Positions 12,495-25,900 of a DNA stretch of 64,000 nucleotides are shown in pieces. Within the stretch, counting starts at the first letter, position 1; each line of letters starts with the position of its first letter. The notes beneath the pieces are model-generated. The model saw only the letters and a list, made by a program, of their open reading frames with translations, was not told the DNA's origin and searched no databases. The position numbers were made by a program, and so were the translations under genes. The stretch is from Pocillopora verrucosa (Eukaryota; Cnidaria; Anthozoa; Scleractinia; Pocilloporidae), in NCBI RefSeq assembly GCF_036669915.1, contig NC_089314.1:8608958-8672957 (forward strand). Direction: 5' to 3'.

Positions 12495-13343
12495 TTGTAA
12501 TGAAAATTAATTGAAGCCCGACGCTCTTTAGTAGGAAAGTAATGGTGAAGTGGTCGGAAGACGATCAGTGAGGAGCGGGAAAGCAAGGAGAGTTTTCACT
12601 CTCCTTTACTGTCTGCCATACAATTCTTGTAATCTAGGTATTATTTAAACTTATAATCTTTCATTATTCCCATCACCTGTCTTTTAGATTCTAATTGTAT
12701 TGATACTGCGAGGGGAAATCAATTCAACTTTTACAAGATGTTAACTATGTGCGTGGAACTCATGTTTCTCGCGTCGTCACTAAGATCAATGTTCCCAATC
12801 ATCATAAGTTCTGGTGTGGAAATATTCCAATCACGATCGCTTTCTGAAGTCATTACAAATGTTAAGTGATTTGTAGGCCAGGAAGGAACTGATTGAGGTG
12901 AGTTTATATTCTTTTCTGTTTGGTCATGTCTAGTATTTCATTTAGTTATTGAAGAGGAAGAGGAGACTCAGCTCAGAGCAAAGGTTCTGGTCCTAGAACC
13001 CCCTGGTCTACTGTATATTCCTATCTAATCCAAGAGTGCTTGTCATATTAATCTTAAAATAAACTTTTAATTAATTTCTTTAAAAACTAGGTGGCAGATT
13101 ATGTGAAAGGAGTAGAGTACTCAAGTTCTCTCATTTATAAGGCTAACAAACACAAAATCAAAATATTAAATATATCAAATATATATCAAAATATTATTTT
13201 GCTCTCAGATATTTTTAGTCAACCTACAGTAACATGCAAGCTTAATAACTAAAATTGTCCAGAAACTGATATAATTAACAATAATTATTCACAAAAATGG
13301 AGGTGAATAATGGTGAATAAGGTAAATATCCACAATGTTTACC

Positions 13344-13459
13344 AACACTCAGATGAGTTCGTGGGAAAAATTTCCGCACAGCCGACTGAATAATAAAGCC
13401 CCATATATGGATGCATAATGAAGTATGGGGCTGTGCAGAAATTTTGCCAAGTTAGTGTT
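13344..13459. repeat. Short inverted-repeat element
   Basis: The left arm starting AACACT and containing TTTCCGCACAGCC pairs with the right arm GGCTGTGCAGAAATTT and AGTGTT. The centre is CCATATATGG. Size and symmetry fit a MITE. Confidence 0.65.
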
Positions 13460-13687
13460 CTAGTATATGCCACACAGATACCAAAAAATAATTTAAATTC
13501 TTTAAATTTACAGAAAAATAGTTGGAAATTAAACTTGTGATGTGCGATTTTGTCTCATCAGCTGCCTAGCACTTGCTATCCACTTCCGCATTAACCAATC
13601 AGTGCACACTAGAAGCATGATTTTCATGTGTGGTATGTAGTAATATAAATTGTAGAATTCTTGAATGATAAAAACTTGCCAAATAGT

Positions 13688-13693
13688 TTATTT
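13688..13693 (-). terminator. Candidate polyadenylation signal of copy C
   Basis: AATAAA on the minus strand, about 360 nt downstream of the copy C stop codon. It is the first clear hexamer seen on that side. Confidence 0.4.
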
Positions 13694-14054
13694 ATTTTGC
13701 AACTTTTTTGTCTCCTTTTTTTTTTTAACATTAATTTTTTTCCACCACTAGCTCCCACAGAGTTTGGATCTGCTTTTCACATTCTCTCCTGGCAATAGAA
13801 TCCAAACTCCTTGAACTTTTGTACCTTAATCATGGTCAGAACACATACTGGAAAAAATAGAGATTCCTTTTTTTGTTAGTTCCTGTATGCTTTTAGATGA
13901 TTTGCACTTGAACTATATTCTATACTACATCAGTCGTGCAATCCCTTCACTTTGATTGCCGGCATTGTCTCAAAGCCCATGCACTAAAGACTTCCTACAT
14001 GACAGGTGCACACCACAGTTTTTGCACATTCAGTAGCAAATTGACACATGTTAC

Positions 14055-17000
14055 TCAGCCATGCACAGATGAAACACTAATAGTCAGTTCATGGGCATCC
14101 TGGTCCACCTCAGTCTCTTCACTTTGTGAGGATGATTCCTTGTATTTGTAGGAGGATGCAATGAACAGAAACAACAAGAAATTAAGTGTCATCAAACCAG
14201 CCATCATGAAGAAGAAGTACTCCATATGACCTTGATTGGGATCCTTCTCAGGGTACCAATTGCTGCTGACAATAGCAACTACAAAGTTTGCAATATAGCT
14301 TCCTATGCCAGAGGCTGATAGAAAAAGGGCCATGATCACTCCTTTAAGGTATTCAGGAGCCTGTGAATATGCAAATTCTAGACCTGCAGATACAAAGAGA
14401 CAGAAAAAAAATATATCATTGTGGATTTCTACAAATTCCCCTCATGGAAAAACATTGAAATTTCTCATGTAGAGAAGGCTGGGGATGTAATACACAGGTG
14501 AGACAATTTTTTCTGAAAAAGGTTCCTGAACTGACTATTAGTAACCATGTCTTACTCCTTCCCTTACCCATCATGTCTCCTGAAACATTGCATAAAATCA
14601 TAATGAAGAGAAGGAGGCAAGGTTAACATTTTCAAGGGCTTAGGGCAGCAGTGTCAAGAAACTAAAACGAAACTTATCCCAGTGATCAATCAGAACAAAG
14701 GTCTAATTATCATTTGCCAATAAGAACTCAAAGTGACAACAAGCAAACTGCTTGAAGCATGGAAAAAATGTGAATGGTTAAGTCGTGATTGTTTTTATAG
14801 TTTTGCATCTGATTGTTGAGAGGATGACGCAAGATGCCTGGACCAATCAGACAGAGCAAAGTTAAGTAAAACTGAAGCCATCCCAGATTACTTTCAACAT
14901 CCACTTGACAATTGCTTAAGAAAAACATCAGTGAAATTCACTTACCAGTAATGGTTGCAAACACCTCACTAGATCCAACCAATAAGAACTGTGGTGCTTG
15001 CCAGAAAATACTGAAACATGAGGCACTGTGACTCTCATTAAAAACCATCTGTATGCAAATGTCCCCATGTTGCCACACTGTCCTTCGTTTTATTTCAATC
15101 AGCCCAGCTACAAGCATAGAAGCTGCTGATAAAACGAACCCTACACCAATGCGCCGCAAGGATGTCAACTTGATCCCGCTGCGCTCAATAAGAGGATAAA
15201 TTGCATGGTCCATGAGGGGAACAAGCACCAGAATGATAACTATATCAAACAATGACAAAGATGCTGCTGGCACAGAAAAGCCATCAAAATTTAGCTTCAT
15301 GTATGTACCTTGAATGAGAAATGACGTGGACATCTGAAAGAAAAGAAAGAAAAAGTTTCAAGCTAATATTGCCTTAAGTTTCAATTTCCTCTAACAATTC
15401 ACATCTTGGTTGTGATCCTCTTCTCTTCTTCTAAACACTAGTGAAGCTGCAGAAAGTGAATCAGAATTTTTGAAGTACCATATAGGATGCTCAGTTTAGT
15501 AGATTGTAAGGTCAGTTAAGACATTTTATTGTTGTTACAGAAAATTAAATTGTGTTAAATCCAATGACTTGTAATGAAAAAACAATCGCAACATCAACAA
15601 ATAGCATGGAATTGCCATTTTTCCTTAATTTTTTCTCAATTCATTACAAACAAAAACATTCCTTCATTTATAACTGTTATGATTTCATGGTGACAAAGCT
15701 TACCTGGGAGTAAACTGAAAAATAGAAGATGAAAGTGATGAACACAGGAAGTAGTCTTAACACAGCCTTGACATCTTCAACCTGATCATCACCAAACTTT
15801 CCTCCAAATCTGCTCTTTGCTCCATCCATCCAGCCACCAGTGTTTTGTTTCCGATTTTTTATGGCATTGTGAATTATTTTTGCAGTTTCAGTTAGTTGGC
15901 TACCACCTGGTGGCTTGACCAAGTACCTATTGCGACAGGTGAGAAATACAATGATTCCAAGCAACATAGAACCCACTACAATGGCATAACCAGAGAAAAT
16001 GTCTTTTTGCTGGACTGCAACCACCACAGTAAAAGCTAGGAAGGCTCCAATGTTAATGAACCAGTAAAAGTAGTTGAAAAAGGTCTGAAGAGCTCTTGGA
16101 CCATCCTGTTTCAACTGATCTGCTCCAAAGGGTGACACATTGGCTTTGATTCCTCCTGCACTAAATGCTATCAACACAAGGGCCAGGATAAAGAACACCA
16201 CTCTTCCCGATGCATTAAATATGCTTTTCAACAAATTATCAGAAGTTGATACTGTGGCTAGAAGCACAACTCCCACAAAATAGAGCAAAGAGCTTCCATA
16301 TATGGTGTTATACTGACTAAGGTAAGAATCGGCTAACCACCCACCAAGTAAAGGGCTGAGAAAACATGTTCCTATGGGGAAAAAAAAAAGGAAAAAAGAA
16401 ATTAAATTTTAATACAGTTGAACAGCTCAGCTCATGGACAAACCAGTTTTTCAAACCTTTACACTACCTTTACATCAGTTTGCAAGCTGAGCCATGCTGT
16501 TTTCTATACATTTCATATGGTACGTGCATGGAGAATATGTTTCATAATCAAGTTTCTTCATCTTGTGATCATTTCCTTTATTCTCATGACCTTAACACTT
16601 GACTCAAGGGTGATACTGATGGAAGAAATTAGATGCTTATCATTCTCAAGAGTTTAAAGGTTAACACTGTGCTACATGTCGTAACTTTTGCAATTATTCA
16701 TTTCTGTTGTTGGCTTGAGCCCTGGAGTAAAAGTAGTGGTGTTGTTTGATGGTTAAAACTTTTAGTTTAGCTTACTTGTATTTCAAATGGCATTTAGCAG
16801 GTGAATGTTCTGAATTGTGTACCTGGCACAAGCATTGGAATGTAGAGGCTACTCGCCTTTAACTCCCAAAAGAGATTAACATGTAACTTCTCCCCATAAT
16901 ATGCATACATTATCCAGTAAACAGGTGACGAGAATACTCATACTCATCAGGTAAAAGTTGTTATCTTGATGTTACATCAAATTTTGTATTTAATTTACAA

Positions 17001-18036
17001 GAAACTGTTTATCAGCTATAGGGGACAATGAACAATCAGATCTTCAGAGTTAAAGTATTGAGACTATTATTTTCCATTTTACATGCATGATGCAACGAGA
17101 GGCAATACAATAGTTGATATTGTCTTACTAACGAGAGCCCAGGAACAATATAGGGGAACAAAAAAGTATTTTCCATATATTTTGAAACATTTCTACAATT
17201 TGTCTCAACAAGTGTATACAGCTATTTCAAGATTTAGGTTGTCCAAAAAAGAGGTCAAAAGTGCTTGTGACCATCTTGAAAGGTAATGTGGGCATCCCAT
17301 AATCAATAAATTTTAATATGTCAAATGAATGTATAAATTAATCAACCCTGCTATGCCTCATCATAAAAGTGTCATGTGTTCTCAGATTTTCCTGAAATCC
17401 TGCAAGGTCAAGCACCTGAAAACTACCTACATTAGCATTCAAGGTTGTTGCACGTACTTTTACAGTTTTTTTCAATAGCCTTTCTTGAAACAGTTGTAAT
17501 CAATACTTAAATGTACAATGTAGCTTCATTCTTTTAGAAGCATGATCCAACAATTAATTAACATGAAACTTCTCCTTATAATATCCTGACATTATCCAGC
17601 ACAGAGGTAATGAGTTTACCCAAACTCATCAGGTAGAAGTTGTTATCTTGATCCAACACCAAATTCCTATAACTGATTTACAAGGAAACTTGTAGCAGCC
17701 AGAGAGGAGAATTAACACATAAGAATGTTAGGACAACTCTACAAACAAACCTGTGAACAAAAGAGTGATTGTTGATGGCCAAGGTGACTGTAGCTTTAAC
17801 ACATTCTTGGAAAATAAAACTAGATTTGCAGATGCTCCATAGAAGGTCATGCGCTCACATAACTCTGTGACAAGAATACACACTGCATTTAGGACCCTCT
17901 GTCGTTGACTCAAGGCACTATTGGAGTCAGATGAATTGGTAGCCGTACTTGTCACCCTACCAGGTGTGGAATGTGGTTCATCTGGCTCCTTTGGAATTAA
18001 CGGAGAATTTTCATTTCCATTTGGAGCTGCTGACAT
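14055..18036 (-). CDS. Copy C: intact SLC15A4-like peptide/histidine transporter
   Basis: Four coding exons on the minus strand: 17751-18036, 15704-16371, 14946-15333 and 14055-14383 (1671 nt, 556 residues, close to the size of vertebrate SLC15A4). Phases are 1, 0, 1. ELCER at residues 58-62 keeps the TM1 proton-coupling motif. Exon 2 has GGWLADSYLG, SPFGADQ and YFYWFINIG, then a cytosolic loop with KPPGGSQLTE and GGWMDGAKSRFGGKF before TM7. Exon 3 opens with an internal Met (MSTSFLIQG), not a start. TM10 keeps Glu (SSEVFATITG). The C-terminal tail is Glu/Ser-rich. Dileucine ENSPLI is at 9-14. A conserved noncoding exon probably lies at 21050-21260. It should move histidine or small peptides with protons across endolysosomal membranes; substrate is inferred from family. 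Confidence 0.93.
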
Positions 18037-18156
18037 GCTGCAGGATTTCTAAGCAAATTAAAAACAAGCTGTGAGAATAGAGTGGAGTCCTACTTTCATA
18101 TGTTACCCCCCACCTTCATTCTGGTGCCTAGGAGCCTTAATCATTTAAACCTTATC

Positions 18157-18681
18157 TGTAATTGTTGTCGAGTTAAGTATTATTTCTGTTACGTATTAGT
18201 CTTTGTTTTTGTATTAGTGACGCTTCGATATCATATGTCAGACCTCGTGCGTTGTCGTTTGCGGTAGATAGTTTAGACAAGAGAGCTTATTGCGAGTGTT
18301 TCTGCGTTCATTGCGACTCATTCAGGCGTTACAGAGAGGACAATCGGTAAGCGACCGTATTATTGTATTGATTTCCTTGTTTTCTTTTCCTGTTACCGAA
18401 TGTTGCATTGTTAGCTGTGTTTGCGCTCGTGTAATCGATATGTATTCGTGTCATAAAATAGTTATTTTAGTTTCAGTCCTTTAGTATCGCTCAGACTAGG
18501 TTTTTTAATTGTATTTTAGTTTGACGGTTTTGGACATCAAGTCACAATTAGTACGAATAAACTACGTTTGGAATTATAGTTGGTCTTTGGTGTCTCGAAT
18601 CAGTATTTCGCTCGATGTCCTCGCATTAAATCCTGTGTATCTTTGGGACATTCCGACGTTGTTTCGACGCCTGGAGCTATA
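18157..18681 (+). mobile_element. Solo-LTR-like insertion with 5-bp target duplication
   Basis: A 525-bp segment starting TGTAATTGTTG and ending GGAGCTATA is flanked by TTATC at 18152-18156 and 18682-18686. The paralogous site upstream of copy A (near 4058) has a single TTATC and no insert. AATAAA lies at 18556-18561. Size, 5-bp duplication and internal hexamer fit a solitary LTR, but the end is TA rather than the usual CA, so the class is tentative. The insertion postdates the A/C duplication. Confidence 0.7.
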
Positions 18682-18686
18682 TTATC

Positions 18687-18960
18687 ATCAGTATGCAGAC
18701 TCCCCATACTGTTCTCCAAACATTTCTTATGGTGCTGACAATTAAGGGGAATTTGTTTAACAATCATCAGCTTTTCTAGTTGATGACCTTTCCTACACTC
18801 TCACGACCTTAATGTTTGATTCGGTAAGTGAAATAGCAAGGAGAAATTAAATGCTGGTACTCTCTCTCCCCCCCCCCCTCCTTCCCCCCTTAGGTCTGGA
18901 GGGGTTAAAAGACCAGGCTATATTTGGTACCAGTCTTAATTGCCTTCATATAAATTCTCT
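18687..18960. repeat. Dispersed repeat shared with copy A upstream
   Basis: Starts ATCAGTATGC, contains GGAATTTGTTTAACAATCA and ends near GGAGGGGTTAAAAG, with a C-run inserted at about 18863-18885. The same family appears at 4067-4257, 30583-30775, 31690-31935, 39800-39990 and, inverted, 33060-33240 and 61238-61438. Confidence 0.65.
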
Positions 18961-19019
18961 GATCTTATCAGTGCACAACAGGAGGTTGTGAGATGAACAT
19001 TTTGCGTAGTAAGAGTCAT

Positions 19020-19079
19020 AGCGAAAATATATCCATTTCTAGATTTACTACTAGTAAACCTAGAAATGGAATATTCGCT
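19020..19079. repeat. Small hairpin repeat
   Basis: Arms built on AGCGAA, CCATTTCTAG and TTTAC pair with GTAAAC, CTAGAAATGG and TTCGCT around ACTACTA. A foldback of about 60 bp. Confidence 0.65.
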
Positions 19080-19539
19080 AAAATGGCCTCGTTGCTAGAA
19101 AGCAAGCGGTCACAAAACAAGCAATGCACTGTGAAAGTAAGGTGAGGTATTTTTATTGAGAGTTTGTCATATTTTGTTATTCCTAAAAGTTGTCTTCCCA
19201 TCCAAAAGCGGTATTCCCATTCAAACTCTCATATGTTCGCCATGACTCTCATTGCGCAAGATGTTCACCTCACAGCTGGAGCTTGGGCTGCTTGTGACTG
19301 CACTAGGTTTTTCATGCAAGAAGAACAGCTCCCTGAAGCTAAGAACAACACCCTTCTTCTTAGTTGGTGATGTTGTAAACGGCAGTAAACAGGAGCACGA
19401 AAATGCTAGAGAGCACACGCTTTTGACAACTATATAAAGAGACAGCCACAGAGGCCTATCATTCCTGAAGGGATGTAACTTTAAGAGACCCTAATCACTT
19501 TGACCTTGAAATTCTCAGCCTTCATAATTCGCGTGCAAG

Positions 19540-20060
19540 CCATCAGAATTATGTGAGAAGATTTCTCTATACCTAATATAGAACAGTTATGAGCACTACC
19601 TGTTAAGTAGTAGTGAATATAAGGCTTGAAATAAATCCAGGCCCTTACGGGATTTGAACCCACTACCTCAGCGATAACGCAGCGCTAAACCAATTGAGCT
19701 AAAAGGCCAACTGGGAGCTGATCATTATGTTGGTTCCAAATAAACCCTCCAAGTGGTGAATACATGACTATAAATATATGAAAATCATATATGTGCACTG
19801 CGGTTTAAGAAACGATTATAGAAGCGATCCACGCAGTTGTGAACACTACTTAATGTGAAGTAGTGAAAGTATGGGCTGAAAAAAATTTCAGGTCCTTACG
19901 GGATTTGAACCCATGACCTCTGCGATACCGGTACAGCGCCATATCAGCTAAATTAACAAGCCAACTAGGAGCTAGTCATTATGTTGGTCCGTAAATATAT
20001 GAAGATAATATATGTGCACGTTTCTTCAACTGCAGTGCACATATATGATTTTCATTTATT
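19540..20060 (-). mobile_element. Two tandem tRNA-derived SINE units
   Basis: On the minus strand, 19640-19708 reads GGCCTTTTAGCTCAATTGG at the 5' end (box A-like) and GGTTCAAATCC (box B). The two ends could form a 7-bp acceptor-like stem with one G-T pair. A diverged second copy lies at about 19891-19964, 251 bp away. The anticodon arm does not fold convincingly, and both are joined to the same non-tRNA tail, so these are SINEs, not tRNA genes. A third copy is at 27960-28290. Confidence 0.65.
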
Positions 20061-20734
20061 TACTTTCGTATATTCTCTGTACCTATTTTATGAGACATTT
20101 TCAATGTTCGTCGTTTATGAAAGCACATTTTCAGCCGCGATCTGTACCTGCAGAGGCTCAAACTGCCGAAACTGGGACGACAACAAGTAGCATGTTTGGA
20201 TCCTTTTTCCCAAAAGTAAGTCGAAAACTGGGTATTGATGGGAAAAAAAATTGGACCGGTGGCATCACATGGAATTTCATCAATTCCCTCTTAAGAAACA
20301 TTTGACTCGGAAAAAATTGCTTCTGTAACAGTAAGCAGAAGGATCTATGTTAGACAGCCGCGGCGTGTCACGCAGCGCCCTGGGGAGCGTTGCGTGATAT
20401 CCTAAGAAACCGAAACTACTGCGTTACCATTCGATCTGACAAGGGCTAACGCTCGAAACGTCAGTTTTCGAAACTCTCTCCGGTGGCAAATTTAAATATT
20501 CAACTCAGTTAATAAAAACCAAATTATACTGCGTTACCAGTTCGATCTGTTTGGTAATCACAATAAACAGGGGCCGTTTTTTTCTTTCTTTCCAAACAAA
20601 AAAAACAGAAAACAAAAAAAAAAATAATAATAAACAAGGCTTACATCAAAATGCTTCATGACCTTATTGTAATATATGTGCCTAATGAAGCTCAAGGAAA
20701 CCAACTAAAAAAGCTAAGCACTAGGGGATCAAAC
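20061..20734. other. Intergenic DNA upstream of copy C
   Basis: Contains a dispersed repeat at about 20395-20520 (GACAAGGGCTAACGCTCGAA motif, related to the foldback at 10496) and a poly-A-rich stretch at 20590-20625. No gene recognised. Confidence 0.55.
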
Positions 20735-21049
20735 TCAAAGTCAAACTAAACTCGAAATGTTAGGTACAACTGAAAATTCAAACATAGAGTCGATTCGAAT
20801 TAGAAAGTGCAACTGAACACGGTTGAAAATCCATCTTACTAAGAATGAACAAGAATGTTCAGTATTTTGAGAGGGCAGTGGAGACGGAACCAATATAGTA
20901 TTTTGAGCGCAAACATTTCTGGTTGTTAAAATTTGAACAAAGAGCGCGTGGTCGGAAATCGCTGAACACGACATGATTTTAACGATTAATAAAGGAAAGC
21001 AAACCTAGAAATAAAGTACATTGCTCTCCTTACGAACTTTTATACTTAC

Positions 21050-21265
21050 CGGGAAATATAGGGCACAATTACACCTGAGAACGTTCTGCAGAAGATCGCT
21101 GGCAAGCCAAACTGGGTTAGATGCTGAACACAAAGCAAACCGAACAATCTTTGCCCAACAACAAATGAGTAATATCAAGAAAACATCAAAATTAAAACAG
21201 AAAAATCCAGAGGCAGAGGTTACATATCATGTGAGACTCAGGATCATTAACATTGTTCTATAAAT
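21050..21265 (-). promoter_or_regulatory. Probable noncoding first exon and promoter side of copy C
   Basis: The minus-strand donor TTTCCCG followed by GTAAGTAT at 21049/21048, and about 200 nt before it, match the block upstream of copy A. This extends the copy C transcription unit about 3 kb upstream of its ATG. The whole shared block runs about 20741-21265. Confidence 0.5.
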
Positions 21266-22929
21266 AATTTGACAAGGTCGTCTTGACACATGATTCGGTA
21301 TGTTACATTTATCATGTTTCTAGGAAAGTGAAGAAAGCTTTGACTTTGGACTGGCTGAGAATCAGCCCACTCGATCGGTGAGTACACTGTATTAAGGAAA
21401 CCAACCCCTCTTGTCACGGGATCCTCATGTTTTGTTATTCCACCTTTGCGCCAATTTACCGTATTAGGGAAATGGAACACGAATTTTGCCAACGTGTCAC
21501 GGTATTACCGTGTGCCTTACTGACTGATCCAAACTTTGATACTTTTTTTTGAAGGCTTGACTTCTCGATCAACGAATTTTTAAGCGCATTTTTTCCCGCT
21601 GGTTGTAGAGAATACTTTTAGAGGTGCTCTTTATAACTACAGAAAAAAATCTTAAAATGGTTCTGTATGTGTTGTTTTCATCCTTTGCTTCGCACGTCTT
21701 ATGATGCGATGCTCCGATAAAACTGCAAGAAGTGTTTCGAAAACTGGAAGCCAAAATACTAGAAAATGAAGTGATAGTGGAATAATAAATCACTTATTCG
21801 ATGTTAAATTCCTCTCTGAAGAAAGGGATGATTAAGTTTTCAAGAAAAAGATCTCGTGACAATTTCCGCTTTCCATCACGGAAAGAGACCGGTTATAAAT
21901 GAAGGCGAGCGGAACAAAAATTAACGAAAGTTAATTACAGCTTTCCATCTTTGCTAAAAAATTATATATTTTTAGCGGTTATATGTATGAGTATTCAGCG
22001 ATAACGTTGCCAGGTGAAAATTTATAGGACCACGTTTGAGTATGTCAATGACGTCACGTTTCCGGTCTCAACCATTATGAATTTCACATGATATGTGATT
22101 ATTTATGCTCTAAGAAATTGTAAAATAACTCGGCTAAATTTTTAAAATACAATCGATGTTTTTCCAGTGGACCGTGTGTTAAGGTGAGTGATTCAAGCAA
22201 GGGTGTGAAGCCCTACTGAAACAGTCCTCGTATGGTATTTGACCATCTTCATAATGCAGAATGCGTGAACATTATTAATTATTCATAACCGATGAAGCGG
22301 AAAAATTTGACGTCCCCTCGCTTTGCATAGCCCTAAATTTTAGTTAGAGATGAATTGGCCAAAATTGGCCCAGCAGGCCTCGTAAAACTCACTTTTCTGA
22401 GTTTTATAAGTGCTTACTTGTAAATCAACCCGCGGCTTGAAAAGGTTTGAAGTAACTTAGGGTAAAGTCAGATGAATAATGTCAGCGTAATTTTGGGTAT
22501 AATGTAGCGTATCGAGGTCAATGCCGAGTGCCACATGCAGACAACACTATGGGTTTGAAGCCGTGTGACTCAGCTATTTGATACGCTATTTTAACTCTTA
22601 CATTGTTTGTAATTTGCAACGGTCGATCTCGGTAAGACGCAAGTGATCCCGAGAAATGTTTCGTAAATTCCGCAGATCGTAACATTTCATCCCAAAATCC
22701 GCTTAATGACAGTCAGATAAACACAAGTGTTTTTCCTTTGCCTTTGGAGGGGCGTCAGTTTGAGTCAGTGCAGAGTGGGAAACTAACCGTCACAAAACCG
22801 CGCAAAATCACTCGAGACAACACGGAGGGTACAAGACGTGGCCCCCTGCTAAAAGATATTTCCACAGGACACAAATTTATTCCCACTATCTTACTTTATT
22901 TTGTCTAGAAGTTCTTGGACTTCTGCAGA
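21266..22929. promoter_or_regulatory. Divergent promoter interval between copies C and D
   Basis: Copies C (minus) and D (plus) start head to head here. No coding gene is recognised. A full palindromic CRE-type site TGACGTCA lies at 22049-22056. A splice acceptor (TTTTGTCTAG) ends about 20 nt before the copy D ATG, implying a 5'UTR intron for D; I cannot place its donor. Regulatory roles are inference. Confidence 0.4.
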
Positions 22930-25900
22930 ATGTCAGCAACTGAAGATGGAGGTGAACGTGCACCATTAATTTCAAAAGATCAATACGGCAAGAGCCATTC
23001 AACTCGTGGAAAGACAAATACCAATTGCCTGGTGTCTCGGTCCGATGGAGCTTTGAGTCGTCAGCAAAGAATCCTAAATGCATTGTGCATTCTTGTAACA
23101 GAGTCATGTGAGCGCCTGACCTTCTATGGAGCATCTGCGAATCTAGTATTATTTTCTAAGAATGTCTTAAAGCTTGAGTCACCTTGGCCATCAACAATCA
23201 CTTTTTTCTTCCAAGGTTAGTTTGTAGTGTTGTCATGAGGTTGTCATAGGCACAGAATACTGGGGCCAGAAGCTCTGCCTAGCTGTACCGGAAAGTTTTG
23301 TATGCGCGTTGGAGAGTCAAGCGTGGAAACGAAGATTGATTTAGACAGAATACGTCTAAAGAAAAAAACTCGAGACCGACCTAGCGTATCATCGCCTAAA
23401 AATGCACACAAAACCACCAAGCTACGTCGGCTACCGGGTAATCCAATCAAGTTATTCACAATTCTGTTCGGACCAATCTTGAACAAAGTGGTATAAGCTT
23501 TAAAAATGGTTCTCGGCAGGAAGGATCGTGGTAAAACATAAAAGCAAGGCAATTAAAAAAAAAAGTTCGCAGACGGAAAATATCTAAAACGCACACATAC
23601 ACGCACACAGGGGAATGCAAGAAAGAGGCATTGAAATTCAAAATTCGATTTCAGAGCGTTAATTGTATTCTTGTATTTTGTCTGGATTTGCTTAAGAAGA
23701 AGTAGAACTGTCTGTATGGGAAGGCTGAACAACAATATAATTTTTTTAATCGGTTTTATTTTTATAGGGACATGTTACGCTACACCTTTGCTTGGAGGTT
23801 GGCTGGCGGATGCTTACTTGGGTCGTTTCAACACTATTTACGGATGCTGTTTGTGGTATTTGGTTGGGGTCATGCTTCTTGCCACGGTATCAATTACTGA
23901 TGATATGCTGACCTCAGAATTTGATACATTAGCGAGACTGGTGTATTTTACTATTGCCCTTGTGTTGATAGCATTTTGCGCGGGAGGAATCAAGGCCAAC
24001 GTAGCACCCTTTGGAGCAGATCAGGTGAAACAGGATGGTCCAAGGGCTGTTCAGACCTTCTATAGCTGGTATTACTGGTTTATTAACACGGGAGGCTTAG
24101 TAGCAGTTACAGTTGTAGTGGGAATCCAGCAATCAAACATTTTCTTTGGTTATGTTATAAATGCTGGTTCAATTATCTTTGGTCTGGTTGCATTTCTTGC
24201 CTGTCGTAATAAGTACTTGGTCAAGCCACCGGTGGGTAGTCAACTGACTGAAATTTCCAAAATAACCCTCAATGCCATTAAAAATCGGAAACAGAACACT
24301 GGTGGCTGGATGGATGGAGCAAAGAGCAGATTTGGAGGAAAGTTTAATCATGCAAAGGTTGAAGATGTCAAGGCAGTCTTGAGAGTACTTCCAGTGTTCA
24401 TCACATTCATCTTTTTCTTTACAATTTACTTCCAGGTAAGGATCATAAAAACAGTATTAGCCAATACTATCCAAGAATAAGTGAGTTAGGTAAAAATTCA
24501 TTATAGGTGATAAGAGTTGCCACACTCAACATTTTGAAGTTTTTTCGTACCATTTGATTTGATCGTTTTTAGGGTATTATTGTATTCGAAAAAGAACCGG
24601 GAAACCTATTTAATTGTGTAACAAGAAGAGGAAATGACGTCGAATCAACGAGTAGAGAAGCCTTGACTGTACTCGGTTTTGTTATAAAGTATGCAGGAAG
24701 CTATCAGAGCGTGGTTTACAGGGGGAACGGGGGAATAGGCCGTTGCCAATAGGGTATTGAAGGGGAGAATCAGTACAGAGTATTGACTCCCAATTACTTG
24801 CCAGTTAGGGAGGTGTGGACCATAAGAATATTATAGAGCCTTTTGGGAGGATCAGATGCATTTTATCGTGATGCAACCCCCGACCCTTGACCCTCCGACC
24901 CTCCGACCTCCGACTCCCGATCACAGACGATAAATAGTGACTGGTACAGTTATTTTGCATATCATCCAATTTTACTTGTGTATTGTCAAGAAAAAGATCG
25001 ATCCCCTATCGCAGCACGTGATCATGATGTTGTAGATCATACTCTGCAGGTGTTATTGTGTAAATCAAATTTATTCACACCATGGAGAAAGACAATGTTA
25101 AAGAAATCACTCTACAGTTGTAAATTAAATAAAAGGAGTTGTTCTCATTTACTTTTCCGCTTTATACACTAACGATTTTAATTCCATCCTGGTCTTTTCT
25201 CTCCTTTTTCAGATCAGCACTTCGTTCCTTATTCAAGGTGCTTACATGAACCTAAAATTGCAAAATTTGACCATACCAGCGACGTCGTCAATGGCTGTTA
25301 CTGTTGTCTTCGTTCTTGGACTAACTCCTCTTCTAGAATACGTTGTCTATCCTCTCATGGAACGCACGGGCATTAAGCTGACTCCCTTGCGGCGCATTGG
25401 TGCCGGCTTTCTGTCATCAGCAGCATCTATGGTTGTTGCTGGTCTGGTTGAAATGAAGCGACGAGAATTATGGCTAGATGGTCATATCTGCACACAGGAG
25501 GTTTTAGGGGAAATTCACAACGCTTCTTGTCTCAGCATTTTCTGGCAAACACCTCAGTTCATGTTGATTGGAATCGGTGAAGTGCTTGCAGCTATTGCGG
25601 GTATGAGATTTTTGATGATATCAGTGCCTTGTTGTGATGTTGAACAAATCTAGAGATTTTCACGAAAATTTGATTGAAGTATGAAAGACATGATTAAGTG
25701 GGGAGATAATCCTGCTGGTTTATGTATAATTAAGGCGGCGACTTAATGGGTGAAGTAAAGGGAACAAAAATCTTAAAGTAGAGACCAAAGTAAAGCAGAA
25801 TGCTTTTTTAACTCAGTACAATATTTCGGCTTTTCAAGCAGCCTTCTTCTGAAAAAGATCAATAGAATTCGCATTGGAGGGGCTGGAGAGTTGCGTTTGC

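Larger units (their letters stand above)
10973..14054. other. Intergenic DNA between copies B and C
   Basis: Apart from the items at 12108-12494 and an inverted repeat at 13344-13459 I see no gene. There is a G-run near 11733 and AT-rich stretches at about 13140-13300. Confidence 0.6.

Noticed and set aside
19640..19708. Functional tRNA gene
   Set aside because: Box A and B are present, but the anticodon arm does not fold and the sequence is joined to a repeated SINE tail with other copies nearby.
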